NCBI GenBank assembly: GCA_035509315.1
Contig: DATJLS010000068.1
Coordinates: forward strand, 24,628 to 88,627
Source: JAKAWQ01 sp035509315
GTDB lineage: Bacteria; Pseudomonadota; Alphaproteobacteria; Acetobacterales; Acetobacteraceae
Direction of reading: 5' to 3'
Length of the DNA: 64,000 bases
The number at the start of each line of letters is the position of its first letter. Within the stretch, counting starts at the first letter, position 1. Positions 7,378-15,701 of this stretch are shown here, piece after piece. The notes under the pieces are model-generated. The model saw only the letters and a list, made by a program, of their open reading frames with translations. It was not told where the DNA came from and ran no database searches. The translations under genes were made by a program, and so were the position numbers.

Positions 7378-8283
7378 TTATTCGCGGCGCGACGATGCGC
7401 CAACGAGCGCCAGATATTCCCAGGCGATGGTGGCAGCCGCGAGCGCGGTGATCTCGGCCACGTCGTACGCGGGCGCGACCTCGACCACGTCCGCCCCCAC
7501 GAAGCGGAGCCCCGCGAGCCTGCGCAGGATGGATTGCGCCTGCCAGGAGGCAAGCCCGCCGATCTCGGGCGTGCCGGTTCCCGGCGCGAAGGCCGGATCG
7601 AGCGCGTCGATATCGAAGCTGAGATAGGCGGGCGCATCGCCGATCACTTCGGAAATCCGCGCCGCCACACGCTCGGGCCCGGCTTCGTGCGCATCCTCCG
7701 CGCCGATCACGGTGACACCGCTTCCGATCGTCCAGTCCATCACCTCCGGCTGCACCGGAGAACGGATGCCCACTTGCACCATGCGCTGAGGTGCGACCAA
7801 ACCCTCCTCGATCGCGTGATAGAAAACCGAGCCATGGGCGAAGCTCTGGCCGAAATTCTCGGGCCATGTATCCACATGCGCGTCGAACTGCACCAGCGCG
7901 AGCGGCCCGCCCATCCGGCGGGCGAGCGCGCGGAGCAACGGCAGCGTCACTCCATGCTCGCCGCCGAGCGCCACCAGATGATGGAGCCCTTCCGCCTCTG
8001 CCTCGATCCGCGCGAGCGAGCCCGGAATGTCGCCGAGCGCCGGCGCGAAATCCCCGATATCGGCGAGATCCAGGGCTGCCGGCGCGAAGCGGGCGCGCGG
8101 GTGCGCGCCATCCACCAGCATCCGGCTCGCGCGGCGGATCGCGGCCGGCCCATCACGCGCGCCGGCGCGGTTGGTGGTGCCGATATCGAGCGGGATGCCG
8201 GCGACAACGAACGAAGCTTCGCGCCCATGATGGGCAATGCCCAGAAAGCTCGCCGGAACGGCAAAACTCGGCACGCCGGACAT
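7378..8283 (-). CDS. speB: Agmatinase (ureohydrolase family)
   Basis: 301 residues from the ATG at 8283, preceded by GGAGGGAGAG; upstream in-frame codons look like non-coding translation. Agmatinase splits agmatine to putrescine and urea with two Mn ions. All metal-site motifs are visible: H110 in GGEHGVT, D134, H136 and D138 in FDAHVD, and D224 and D226 in SFDIDALDP, followed by PGTGTPEIGG. Residues that separate agmatinase from guanidinobutyrase or arginase are not decisive by eye. The neighbouring ornithine decarboxylase supports a polyamine role. Confidence 0.88.
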   Translation of the reverse strand: MSGVPSFAVPASFLGIAHHGREASFVVAGIPLDIGTTNRAGARDGPAAIRRASRMLVDGAHPRARFAPAALDLADIGDFAPALGDIPGSLARIEAEAEGLHHLVALGGEHGVTLPLLRALARRMGGPLALVQFDAHVDTWPENFGQSFAHGSVFYHAIEEGLVAPQRMVQVGIRSPVQPEVMDWTIGSGVTVIGAEDAHEAGPERVAARISEVIGDAPAYLSFDIDALDPAFAPGTGTPEIGGLASWQAQSILRRLAGLRFVGADVVEVAPAYDVAEITALAAATIAWEYLALVGASSRRE

Positions 8284-8418
8284 TCGCGCTCTCTCCCTCC
8301 GATCGCGGAACCTGACCGGAGCGCGCCATCCTGGCAAGGCAAGGCAGCGCGCGGACCGTGTCGGCCCGGCCTCGTCGCCGCGCGTTGCGCCATGCGACAT
8401 CGCGCCCCACACTGCGCC

Positions 8419-8910
8419 ATGGTCCGAGAGAACGAGATCCGCGCGGGCGAGGTCGCCGTCGATCCGCCGCTCGCCACCGATGCCGGCCTGATCTTCATCG
8501 GCCGCATCATGACACCGTGGAGATCGCGTCTCGCCGCGCCCCGACAGGGAAGGCCGGACGGCCCTCTCTGCCGCATCGAGATCTTTCCGCTCTGGCGCCC
8601 CGCGCTCGACGGGCTCGAATGCTATCCCCGCATCGAAGTGATTTACTGGCTGCACCTCTCACGTCGCGACCTCGTGCGGCAAAGCCCGGCCAATGACGGC
8701 ACGGCCCGCGGCACCTTCTCTCTCCGCTCGCCAGTGCGGCCGAACCCGATAGGCACCGCGATCGCCCATCTCGTCCGTATCGATGATGGAACAATCCTCG
8801 CCCGCGGCCTCGATTGCCTCGACGGCACGCCGCTCATCGATCTCAAGCCGGACCGCACGCTCTTCACCCCGATCGCCCCGCCGCAGCCGGGAGATTTCGA
8901 GACCGGCTGA
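8419..8910 (+). CDS. trmO: TrmO/TsaA-family tRNA methyltransferase
   Basis: 163 residues. TrmO uses S-adenosylmethionine to add the N6-methyl group to t6A37 in tRNAs reading ACY codons. Signatures visible are GLIFIGRIMTPW at about 23-34, RSPVRPNPIGTA (about 103-114), where the conserved SxRPNPIG loop lies, LDCLDGTPLIDLKP, and a terminal F-E-G segment. The ATG at 8419 has no strong ribosome site and an in-frame ATG nine codons upstream is an alternative. It is divergent from agmatinase across 135 bases. Confidence 0.82.
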   Translation: MVRENEIRAGEVAVDPPLATDAGLIFIGRIMTPWRSRLAAPRQGRPDGPLCRIEIFPLWRPALDGLECYPRIEVIYWLHLSRRDLVRQSPANDGTARGTFSLRSPVRPNPIGTAIAHLVRIDDGTILARGLDCLDGTPLIDLKPDRTLFTPIAPPQPGDFETG

Positions 8911-8924
8911 GCGTGCGCGGTAAT

Positions 8925-10040
8925 CTATCTCGTCGCGCGCGCGATCTCGATCTCGGGGAAATAGCCCCGCCGCTTCGCGGAGACCGCGGCACCGCCATGG
9001 ACCAGGCCCTGAATCTCGGCTTCGAAGAAGCTGTAGGGGAAGGGGCGTTCCGGCGCGCTCACCGCATCGAGCCGTGCGGCGAGCACGGGTGGAATCTCGA
9101 ATGAAAGCGCTTCGAGGTTCGCGCGAATCTGCTCCGCTCTCCGTGCCCCGACGATGACGGAGGCCACGCCGGGCCGGTTCGCCACCCAGTTCACCGCCAC
9201 TTCGGCCATGGAATGGCCGATCGCGCGCGCGACCGCCTCCAGCTCGGCGAGGATCCCCCAGTTGCGTGGCGTCATCTTCTGAAACGCCGGATTGTTCGAA
9301 TCACGCATCATCGCGAGACGCCCCGCCGCCTCGCTCCCCATCTCGCCCGGGCGATACTTCCCCGAGAGCAGTCCGCTTCCGAGCGGGCTCCAGGCCATGA
9401 TGCCCATGCCGTGCCCGGTGCCGAGGGTTACGAACTCCTGCTCGATATTGCGCTCGACCAGCGAATATTCGAGCTGCAGGGCGGCGATCGGCTCATAGCC
9501 TCGAAACTCCGCGATCGTCTGCGCCCGCGCGGCGTACCAGGCGGGCACGTTCGAAAGGCCGGCATGACGGATCTTGCCGCTGCGCACGAGGTCATCGAGC
9601 GTGCGCATGACCTCCTCCACCGGCGTGATTCGGTCCCAGCTGTGGAGGATGTAGAGATCGATGAAGTCGGTCCCGAGCCGGCGGAGTGATCCTTCCACGG
9701 CGCGCAGAATAGTCTTCCGCCCATTGCCGCCCGCGTTCGGATTGCCGGCTTCCGCATTGTAGCCGAATTTCGTGGCGATCACTGCGCGGTCACGCAGGCC
9801 GCGCGCGGCAATGAGCTCGCCGAGCCAAGTTTCCGCAGTGCCGTTCGTGTAGAGATCGGCGCTGTCGAAGAAATTGCCGCCGGCCTCGACATAGGCATCG
9901 AAAATCTCCCGCGTCGATTCCCTGTCCGCGCCCCAGCCCCATTCGGTGCCGAAGGTCATGGTCCCGAGGGCGAGCGGGCTCACCTTGAGGCCCGTGCGTC
10001 CCAAAGTTGCATAATGGTCGAGCCCGGTTTCGTTGCTCAT
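8925..10040 (-). CDS. Aldo/keto reductase
   Basis: 371 residues, with a complete catalytic set by motif: Asp and Tyr in FFDSADLY, Lys in ATKFG and His in ILHSWD. The C-terminal NWVANRPGVASVIVGARRAEQ is the usual NADP phosphate-binding region. It is convergent with trmO, 14 bases apart, and divergent from the LysR regulator at 10158, which is its likely controller. The 117-base gap holds an AT-rich block near 10115-10155 suited to a shared promoter. The substrate is unknown. Confidence 0.88.
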   Translation of the reverse strand: MSNETGLDHYATLGRTGLKVSPLALGTMTFGTEWGWGADRESTREIFDAYVEAGGNFFDSADLYTNGTAETWLGELIAARGLRDRAVIATKFGYNAEAGNPNAGGNGRKTILRAVEGSLRRLGTDFIDLYILHSWDRITPVEEVMRTLDDLVRSGKIRHAGLSNVPAWYAARAQTIAEFRGYEPIAALQLEYSLVERNIEQEFVTLGTGHGMGIMAWSPLGSGLLSGKYRPGEMGSEAAGRLAMMRDSNNPAFQKMTPRNWGILAELEAVARAIGHSMAEVAVNWVANRPGVASVIVGARRAEQIRANLEALSFEIPPVLAARLDAVSAPERPFPYSFFEAEIQGLVHGGAAVSAKRRGYFPEIEIARATR

Positions 10041-10157
10041 GGCTCTCTCCCTCTCTCATCGGCAGCCGCGCCGCCGCCTTGGGCAAGGACGATTGGGGAA
10101 AACCCTTTCCACGTTAATCCAGTTCAATTGGCATACACTGTTCGATATTATTCATGA

Positions 10158-11096
10158 ATGGACCGCGACCTTCTCGCCCATTTGCCCGTGATCCTCGCCA
10201 TCGCCGATCGGGGCGGCTTCGCCGCCGCGGCCGCGTCTCTCGGCATGAGCCCTTCCGCCATCAGCCACAGCGTGCGACTCGTGGAGGAACGGCTCGGCGT
10301 TCCGCTTTTCGCGCGCACCACAAGGAGCGTGGCCCTCACCGAGGCGGGAAAGGTTCTGGTCGAGGGCGCTGGCCCCGCTCTGCGGGATATCGCCGAGCGC
10401 CTCGAGCGGGTCCGTGCCGTGAAAGGCCGCGCAACCGGGCTTCTCAGGATCAATGCGCCGAGCATCGCCCCGCCGATGGTCCTTACCGACATCGTCCGCC
10501 GGATGACGCAAGACTTCCCCGATGTGCGCGTCGAGATCGCCATCGACAACGCCATCGCCGACATTGTGGCCGAAGGGTTCGATGCCGGCATCCGGCTCGG
10601 CGAAATGATCGCCGAGGACATGGTCGCGGTGCGCCTGACCCCGCCCTTCAAGGCGGTCATTGTCGCCGCACCTTCCTATCTCGCCGCTCACGGCCGGCCC
10701 GAAACCATCGCCGATTTGCCACGGCACGACTGCATCGCCTTTCGCCGGATTCGTTCGGGCGGGCTTTATGCCTGGGAACTGCGCGAGAACGGTCGCGATG
10801 TCGCGATCGAGAGCCGCGGCAGCGTCATCGTCAATGACGCGCTCCATGCCCGCGACCTCGCCCTCGCCGGGATCGGCCTCGCCTATCTCTTCGAACCCCT
10901 CGTCCGCGCCGATATTGCCGCCGGCCGGCTCGCCGCGGTCCTGCCGCAGGCGGCGATCGAAGAGCCCGGGCTCTTCCTCTATTTTCCTCGCCGTGCCGCC
11001 CTCGCGCCCAAGCTTCGCGCCTTCATCGACACGGCGAAGAGGGTCACGAGTCCGGCCGCGCGCGGGACCGGCATCGATAGGCCGATACGCGGGTGA
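10158..11096 (+). CDS. LysR-family transcriptional regulator
   Basis: 312 residues. An N-terminal winged helix-turn-helix (about 1-60; GFAAAAASLGMSPSAISHSV) precedes a two-lobed effector domain with GDAG-type segments such as EGFDAGIRLGE. It belongs to the CrgA-like branch, whose members often regulate an adjacent divergent oxidoreductase. Here that is the aldo/keto reductase at 8925. The effector is unknown. The gene ends 5 bases before a convergent lipoprotein gene. Confidence 0.9.
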   Translation: MDRDLLAHLPVILAIADRGGFAAAAASLGMSPSAISHSVRLVEERLGVPLFARTTRSVALTEAGKVLVEGAGPALRDIAERLERVRAVKGRATGLLRINAPSIAPPMVLTDIVRRMTQDFPDVRVEIAIDNAIADIVAEGFDAGIRLGEMIAEDMVAVRLTPPFKAVIVAAPSYLAAHGRPETIADLPRHDCIAFRRIRSGGLYAWELRENGRDVAIESRGSVIVNDALHARDLALAGIGLAYLFEPLVRADIAAGRLAAVLPQAAIEEPGLFLYFPRRAALAPKLRAFIDTAKRVTSPAARGTGIDRPIRG

Positions 11097-11101
11097 CCGC
11101 G

Positions 11102-11479
11102 CTACTGGGCCTGATCCTGGGTCGTTCCACCCGTGCTGGCCGTTCCACTGCCCGCGGTCCCGGCGCCATCCGTCGAGCTCTGCGTATTCGGTCCAACCGG
11201 ACCGTTCGGTGTCGGCACCCGCGTATTGGGGTTGTTCCATGGCGGCGTGCCGAGATTGACCTGGCTCGGTTTCGTCGCCGCACCGGTCAGCGCGCCGGCA
11301 CCGCCGCCGATCACCGCGCCCGCGAGAATCCCCGGCGGGCCCGCCAGCGCGCCGATCCCCGCTCCCGTGGCCGCGCCCGCAGCCGCGCCCCCGCTCGTCC
11401 GTCCAGGTTCCTGCTCACCGCAGCCGGCGAGCAAGGCGAGGATGCCGACGGCGACGAGGCTCGTCTTGGTGATTCTCAT
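11102..11479 (-). CDS. Small glycine-zipper lipoprotein
   Basis: 125 residues from the ATG at 11479, with AGGAGG upstream. MRITKTSLVAVGILALLAGC is a lipoprotein signal with the lipidated cysteine at residue 20. Residues about 30-70 are a Gly/Ala repeat (GGAAAGAATGAGIGALAG and similar), resembling glycine-zipper segments of outer-membrane lipoproteins. The C-terminal half is a low-complexity Pro/Asn/Thr/Gly/Ser tail. Location is probably periplasmic or outer membrane. No enzymatic function is suggested. Confidence 0.75.
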   Translation of the reverse strand: MRITKTSLVAVGILALLAGCGEQEPGRTSGGAAAGAATGAGIGALAGPPGILAGAVIGGGAGALTGAATKPSQVNLGTPPWNNPNTRVPTPNGPVGPNTQSSTDGAGTAGSGTASTGGTTQDQAQ

Positions 11480-11835
11480 GCTTGCTTCCGATCCTCCTTG
11501 AGCTGTCCTTCTCGCTTGCCCAGGTTTTGCTTGCCCGTGGGCCCTTCCCGCGCCGGCCAAAGGTCCGTCCACGCCCCGGTTGCGGGGCGAATCGAAGACG
11601 ACGGCACCGCACGGGAATGATTGCCGGCTCGGCCATTGCCGATCCGGCTGGCAAGGCCCGCAGGCCCTGCATTTGTCAGCGGCTTGAAGATTGATGCCCG
11701 TCTCGGGCGATCTTGTGAGGAATCCGGGTCAATTGTACGGCGATTCCCCCAGGCGATTCCCCCAGGGGATGTCCCAAGGGAATGTCCTGGCGGATGCTCC
11801 CGGGGAGATGGCCGCGGGGAAGGATCGGACGCGCA
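11480..11835. other. Divergent intergenic region, 356 bases
   Basis: No convincing gene. It holds the lipoprotein promoter region, a 13-base tandem repeat at 11741-11766 and degenerate GGGATGTCCCAAGGG / GGAATGTCC-like copies running to about 11790, just upstream of the hydrolase start. Confidence 0.4.
11741..11766. repeat. 13-bp tandem duplication
   Basis: CGATTCCCCCAGG occurs twice head to tail (11741-11753, 11754-11766), followed by diverged partial copies. It lies about 70 bases before the hydrolase start. Confidence 0.8.
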
Positions 11836-12708
11836 ATGGACGACATGCTTGCCTGGAGCTGGGAGGGAAGCCCGATCAACCTCGGTCTCCGGCGCCTGGG
11901 GGCCGGCCCGACCCTGCTTCTGCTGCCGGCGCTGAGCTCGATCTCGACCCGCAGCGAGATGTATTCCTTGCAGGAGCGCCTCGCCCCTTCCTTCGCCACC
12001 GTGGCCGTCGATTGGCCGGGCTTCGGCACCAGGCCGCGGCCGCGATGCTCATGGCGGCCAGAGACCTATGCGGCGTTCCTCGCCCACCTGCTGGCCGAGA
12101 TCGTCCCGCGCCCCCATGCCACGGTCGCCGCCGGCCACGCGGGCGGCTATCTGCTCGCCGCAGCCGCAGCGCAGCCGGGTGTTGCCGGCCGGCTCTGCCT
12201 CCTCGCGCCGACCTGGCGCGGGCCGCTGCCCACCATGATGGGGGAGAGGCGAGGCCTTTTCTCGGCTCTCGTCCAGGCCGGCGATCTTCCTCTTCTCGGG
12301 CCGCTGCTCTATCGCGCGAACGTCAACCGCTTCATGCTGCGCATGATGGCGCGCGGCCATGTCTACGCGGACCCGGAGTGGCTGAAGGGCGCGCTCCTCG
12401 GCGAGAAGCTCGCGGTCATCAATTCCCCCGGTGCCCGCCATGCCGCAATCCGCTTCGTTACCGGGGCGCTCGATCCGATGCGGAGCAGGGCCGAATTCCT
12501 CGCCGCCGCCGCCAAGTTCACCGACCCGGTCCTCCTGCTCTACGGGGCCGCCACGCCGCCGCGCTCAAGGGCGGAAATGGAAGCGCTCGCCGCCCAGCCT
12601 CTTGTGCGTACACACCAATTGTCCGCCGGGAAGCTCGCGCTCCACGAGGAATATCCCGAGATGGTCGCTGAGGCGCTTCGCGACTTTCTCCAACCCGTCG
12701 CGCTTTAG
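11836..12708 (+). CDS. Alpha/beta-hydrolase-fold protein with altered nucleophile elbow
   Basis: 290 residues from the ATG at 11836, with an AAGGA about 10 bases upstream. The fold is recognisable: LLLLPALSS strand and oxyanion region near 27-35, VAVDWPGFGTR at 57-66, an elbow at 100-104, an LLLYG strand near 233-237, and a late His in LALHEEYPEM. The elbow reads GHAGG, so alanine A102 stands where the serine nucleophile is expected. It may be a non-hydrolytic member or use a different chemistry. Both flanking genes converge or diverge, so context gives no function. Confidence 0.7.
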   Translation: MDDMLAWSWEGSPINLGLRRLGAGPTLLLLPALSSISTRSEMYSLQERLAPSFATVAVDWPGFGTRPRPRCSWRPETYAAFLAHLLAEIVPRPHATVAAGHAGGYLLAAAAAQPGVAGRLCLLAPTWRGPLPTMMGERRGLFSALVQAGDLPLLGPLLYRANVNRFMLRMMARGHVYADPEWLKGALLGEKLAVINSPGARHAAIRFVTGALDPMRSRAEFLAAAAKFTDPVLLLYGAATPPRSRAEMEALAAQPLVRTHQLSAGKLALHEEYPEMVAEALRDFLQPVAL

Positions 12709-12711
12709 GAA

Positions 12712-12939
12712 CTATCCCCGGGCGCGCCGCCAGGCGCTCTCGATGAGGATCACGGCAAGGCCGGCGAACAGCGCCACACCCGCCCAATCCCGGCCCCAAT
12801 CCCGGGCCCAATCCCGAGGGAGGCCGAAGCGCAGCAGCAGCCACACGATGCCAAGCCAGGCCAGGATCGCCACCGCGAAGCTCCCGTCCTCCACGAACAG
12901 CCCTGCAAGCTCCCTGAGCGCCGTGCCCAACCACTTCAT
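12712..12939 (-). CDS. Small two-helix membrane protein
   Basis: 75 residues. Two hydrophobic helices (about 21-40 and 53-68) flank a short polar loop with a tandem DWARDWGRDWAG encoded by a 12-base DNA repeat. Its ATG overlaps the stop of the upstream COG4280-like gene by 4 bases (ATGA), so the two are translationally coupled and probably act together. I do not recognise a family. Confidence 0.65.
   Translation of the reverse strand: MKWLGTALRELAGLFVEDGSFAVAILAWLGIVWLLLRFGLPRDWARDWGRDWAGVALFAGLAVILIESAWRRARG
12783..12818. repeat. 12-bp in-frame tandem repeat, three copies
   Basis: CCCAATCCCGGC, CCCAATCCCGGG and CCCAATCCCGAG follow one another. The repeat encodes the DW-rich loop of the small membrane protein, so copy-number change would alter that loop by four residues without a frameshift. 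Confidence 0.85.
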
Positions 12940-13721
12940 CGCAAGATCCCCCCGCCCGTGGGCGCGGGCTTCCGCACCCGCGCGCGGCAGAGCCGCACCG
13001 CGACGGACGCGGCTGCCAGGAACCCGAGGATGAGGCCGACCATCGACCAATCTCCGCCCGGCCAGCGGATGCTCATCCCCTCCCCGACCCAGAACGCGCC
13101 GAAAGAGGAGAGCAGGCAACCGACCAGAAATTTGAGCGTATTCTCGGGCACGGAAGCGAGCGGACGACGGACCGCGAAGCCGAGCAGGATGACGACCACG
13201 AGGGCTCCGGCCGCCCCCAGGCTCGCCGGCAGCAGCAGCCCGCTCTTCCCGGCGCCGATGGCAATGACGATGAAGACGACCTCGACCCCCTCCAGCATGG
13301 TCGCCTGGAAGCTGGTTGCGAAGCCGAGCCCGTCCCATCCGCCGCCCTGGCCACCACCATGTGCCAACTGCCCCAGCGCCGCAGCCTCCCTGGCGAAGAT
13401 CGCGCCTTCCGCGTGCAAGGGGAGGATCCCGCTCGCGCGGAGGATGGCTTTGCGCAGCCATCGGAGCCCGAACAGCAGAAGCAGGATCCCGATCCCGGCC
13501 TGGATGAGGTCGAGCGGGAGGAGGGTGAGCGCCCGCCCCAGCACCGCGACCACCGCCAGCAGCACCAGGAGCGCGGCCCCGCTGCCGCCGAGCGCGCCAC
13601 GCCAGCCGCGCACGCTGCCCACCGCCAGCACAATCGTCAAAGCCTCGACGCATTCGACCAGCGATGCCAGAAATGCCGCCACGATGGACGGCCCGGCCTG
13701 TGCCCAGCTATCGGTCAGCAC
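12936..13721 (-). CDS. Polytopic membrane protein, COG4280-like
   Basis: 261 residues from the GTG at 13721; further upstream codons are charged and unlike the family. About six or seven membrane helices are visible. Two related helices carry paired glutamates: LVECVEALTIVLAVG (E23, E26) and MLEGVEVVFIVIAIG (E144, E147), indicating an internal duplication. Paired acidic residues in duplicated helices are found in metal or cation transporters such as the FTR1 and GDT1/UPF0016 families, so ion transport is a reasonable inference but not shown. The downstream 75-residue gene overlaps by 4 bases. Confidence 0.65.
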   Translation of the reverse strand: MLTDSWAQAGPSIVAAFLASLVECVEALTIVLAVGSVRGWRGALGGSGAALLVLLAVVAVLGRALTLLPLDLIQAGIGILLLLFGLRWLRKAILRASGILPLHAEGAIFAREAAALGQLAHGGGQGGGWDGLGFATSFQATMLEGVEVVFIVIAIGAGKSGLLLPASLGAAGALVVVILLGFAVRRPLASVPENTLKFLVGCLLSSFGAFWVGEGMSIRWPGGDWSMVGLILGFLAAASVAVRLCRARVRKPAPTGGGILR

Positions 13722-13965
13722 CCTGTCCCCGCCATTTTCGACTTTTCTCTTTCTTGCGCCGCTCCGCGCTCGCGATCTTCTCCTTTCCCGTGCTGTCTCT
13801 CTTTGCACGATCCGGTGGCAAAAACCGAGCACGGAAACGGAAAGCGCGAGGTCTGCGCTCTTCCGCATTCCCCGCGCCTGCACTGATATGCCGTGGCCGT
13901 CAGCGGTCAGCAATCAGTCGCGATTCTCCGCTCTCCGTCACATTCGGTGTGAGAAGCAATCAGGC

Positions 13966-14256
13966 TCAGCCACCGCCGCCCGTCCCGTTCACGAGCCGCA
14001 GCGTGCTGTCCCGGGGGACGCTCACAATGGCAGGATCACGGCTCACCGCCGATGTGGGACGAAGATGCACGCCGTCCTGATCGTTCAACGCCGCGTAAGA
14101 GCCATAGCCCGACGCGTAGATCGTCGACGTTGGATCAAAGGTCGTCGAAGCCGGAGGTGAGGAATTCCACACCTCGGCTGCGCTCGCAGCCTGAAATCCC
14201 ACCGGGGCGGCAAGCACCAGCCCTGTCAGCACCACTCCAAGAAAACCCTTCTTCAT
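13966..14256 (-). CDS. Small secreted protein of unknown function
   Basis: 96 residues from the ATG at 14256, with GGAGGT upstream. MKKGFLGVVLTGLVLAAPVG is a clear Sec signal, with cleavage near ASA at 24-26. The mature part is about 70 residues, polar, with Tyr/Ser/Thr and no cysteine, ending in GTGGGG. No family recognised. It is followed on the same strand, 244 bases on, by the COG4280-like gene. Confidence 0.6.
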   Translation of the reverse strand: MKKGFLGVVLTGLVLAAPVGFQAASAAEVWNSSPPASTTFDPTSTIYASGYGSYAALNDQDGVHLRPTSAVSRDPAIVSVPRDSTLRLVNGTGGGG

Positions 14257-14523
14257 CGGAAGACCTCCGTCTCTCTCTGTCATCGGGGCGCATTCCACGT
14301 CCCTTCGGCAGCCGACTTGGTGTATTTGCCGACGATCCGCTATCCCGCAGAACGCTCTTCGCACATGCAAAAGACGCATGCGATTACGTGTGACGGGGTG
14401 TGATTACGATGGTCACATCCATGTTGCGAGCAGAAACGAATTGCAATCCGCCGTCACGGCGCAGACAGATTTTTCTATCGTTTTATCTTGAGAATTGCGC
14501 ATAACGAGGCTTCTCCATGAATT

Positions 14524-15600
14524 CTATACAACTTCGCGTGGCTTGATGAGAACTTGTCCCCGACGTGATTGTTCGATGGACGGCATCGTTTCCTTCGTGG
14601 CGATCGAAGTGGTCGAATGTTCGCTGAGCGGGCCCTCTCGCCTTGCATAGCGGCGGGCAAGCGTGGCGCAGACCATGAGCTGGGTCTGATGGAACAGGAT
14701 GAGAGGCAGGACCATCAGCCCGACAACGGAGGCAGGAAAGAGCACGTTGATCATCGGGATGCCGCTCGCGAGGCTCTTCTTCGAACCGCAGAAGACGATC
14801 GCGATCTCATCCTCGCGCGAGAAGCCGAGCCATCGGCTCGCAAGCGTGGTCGCCGTCAGGACAAGGCCAAGCAAAAGAATATTGACCACCATCACGCTCA
14901 CGAGGCTTGCGAGATCGACGCGATGCCAGATCCCGTTGACCACGCCCTCGCTGAAGGCCGTATAGACGATCAGCAGGATCGAGCCACGATCCACGAGGCC
15001 GGTGAGCCATTTGTGCCGGCCGAGCCATCCCCCGATCCACGGGCGCACAAGCTGGCCGGCGGCGAACGGCGCCAGGAGCTGGAGCAGAATTTCCTCCACG
15101 CTGTGCGTGGAGATTCCGCCCTGCGCGCCCATCAGCAGGCCGACCAGCAATGGTGTGACGACGATGCCGAGCAGGCTCGAGGCCGAGGCGGCGCAAACGG
15201 CGGCCGCGACATTGCCGCGCGCGATCGAGGTGAAGGCGATCGAAGACTGCACCGTCGAGGGGAGCATGCAGAGCAGCAACAGGCCAGGATAGAGCGCGGC
15301 CGGAAGAAAACGCGGTACCAGCACGTGCGCCGCGAGCCCGAGGGCGGGGAAGAGGACGAAGGTACTGGCCAGGATCAGCCCTTGCAGCCGCCAATGCGAG
15401 AGACCCTGCCAAGCCGCCTGCGGCGAAAGCCGCGCGCCATAGAGGAAGAACAGCAGCCCGATGACGATCCTGGTCGCCTGGTCGAACCCGGTGGCGACGG
15501 CGCCGCGGCAGGGAAGGACCGAGGCCAGCGCGGCCATCGAGACGATCGCAATCAGGTAGGGATCGATGGGCAGGCGTCGGAGCAGACGGCGGAGGAACAT
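14524..15600 (-). CDS. SBF-like (bile acid:sodium symporter-like) membrane transporter
   Basis: 358 residues with about ten membrane helices. It matches the SBF_like group (YfeH/SLC10A7 type) rather than ArsB/Acr3: FLYGARLSP near 52-60, MLPSTVQSSIAFTSIARGN near 112-130, and a second crossover region with FCGSKKSLASGIPM near 273-286. The last 50 residues form a charged cytoplasmic tail. These proteins are sodium-coupled carriers; the substrate here is unknown. It is divergent from the LysR gene at 15702, its likely regulator. Confidence 0.85.
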   Translation of the reverse strand: MFLRRLLRRLPIDPYLIAIVSMAALASVLPCRGAVATGFDQATRIVIGLLFFLYGARLSPQAAWQGLSHWRLQGLILASTFVLFPALGLAAHVLVPRFLPAALYPGLLLLCMLPSTVQSSIAFTSIARGNVAAAVCAASASSLLGIVVTPLLVGLLMGAQGGISTHSVEEILLQLLAPFAAGQLVRPWIGGWLGRHKWLTGLVDRGSILLIVYTAFSEGVVNGIWHRVDLASLVSVMVVNILLLGLVLTATTLASRWLGFSREDEIAIVFCGSKKSLASGIPMINVLFPASVVGLMVLPLILFHQTQLMVCATLARRYARREGPLSEHSTTSIATKETMPSIEQSRRGQVLIKPREVV

Positions 15601-15675
15601 GGGGCACCTTCTTTCTCCTTATCGGAGTGTGCCGGCGCCACATGGTTGTGAAGCTGCCCGCGGTCACTTAGTGTC

Positions 15676-15690
15676 ATCATGATTCGTGAT
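15676..15690. promoter_or_regulatory. Candidate LysR-type operator
   Basis: ATCA-TGATTCG-TGAT is a dyad that fits the T-N11-A LysR box. It lies in the 101-base gap between the divergent transporter and LysR genes, 11 bases before the regulator start, where autorepression would act. Confidence 0.45.
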
Positions 15691-15701
15691 AGGCGGGCGC
15701 G

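Noticed and set aside
14399..14417. TGTGA-N9-TCACA near the SBF-like transporter
   Set aside because: The spacer is 9 rather than 6 bases, so it does not fit a CRP site, and it lies downstream of the transporter stop rather than at its promoter.
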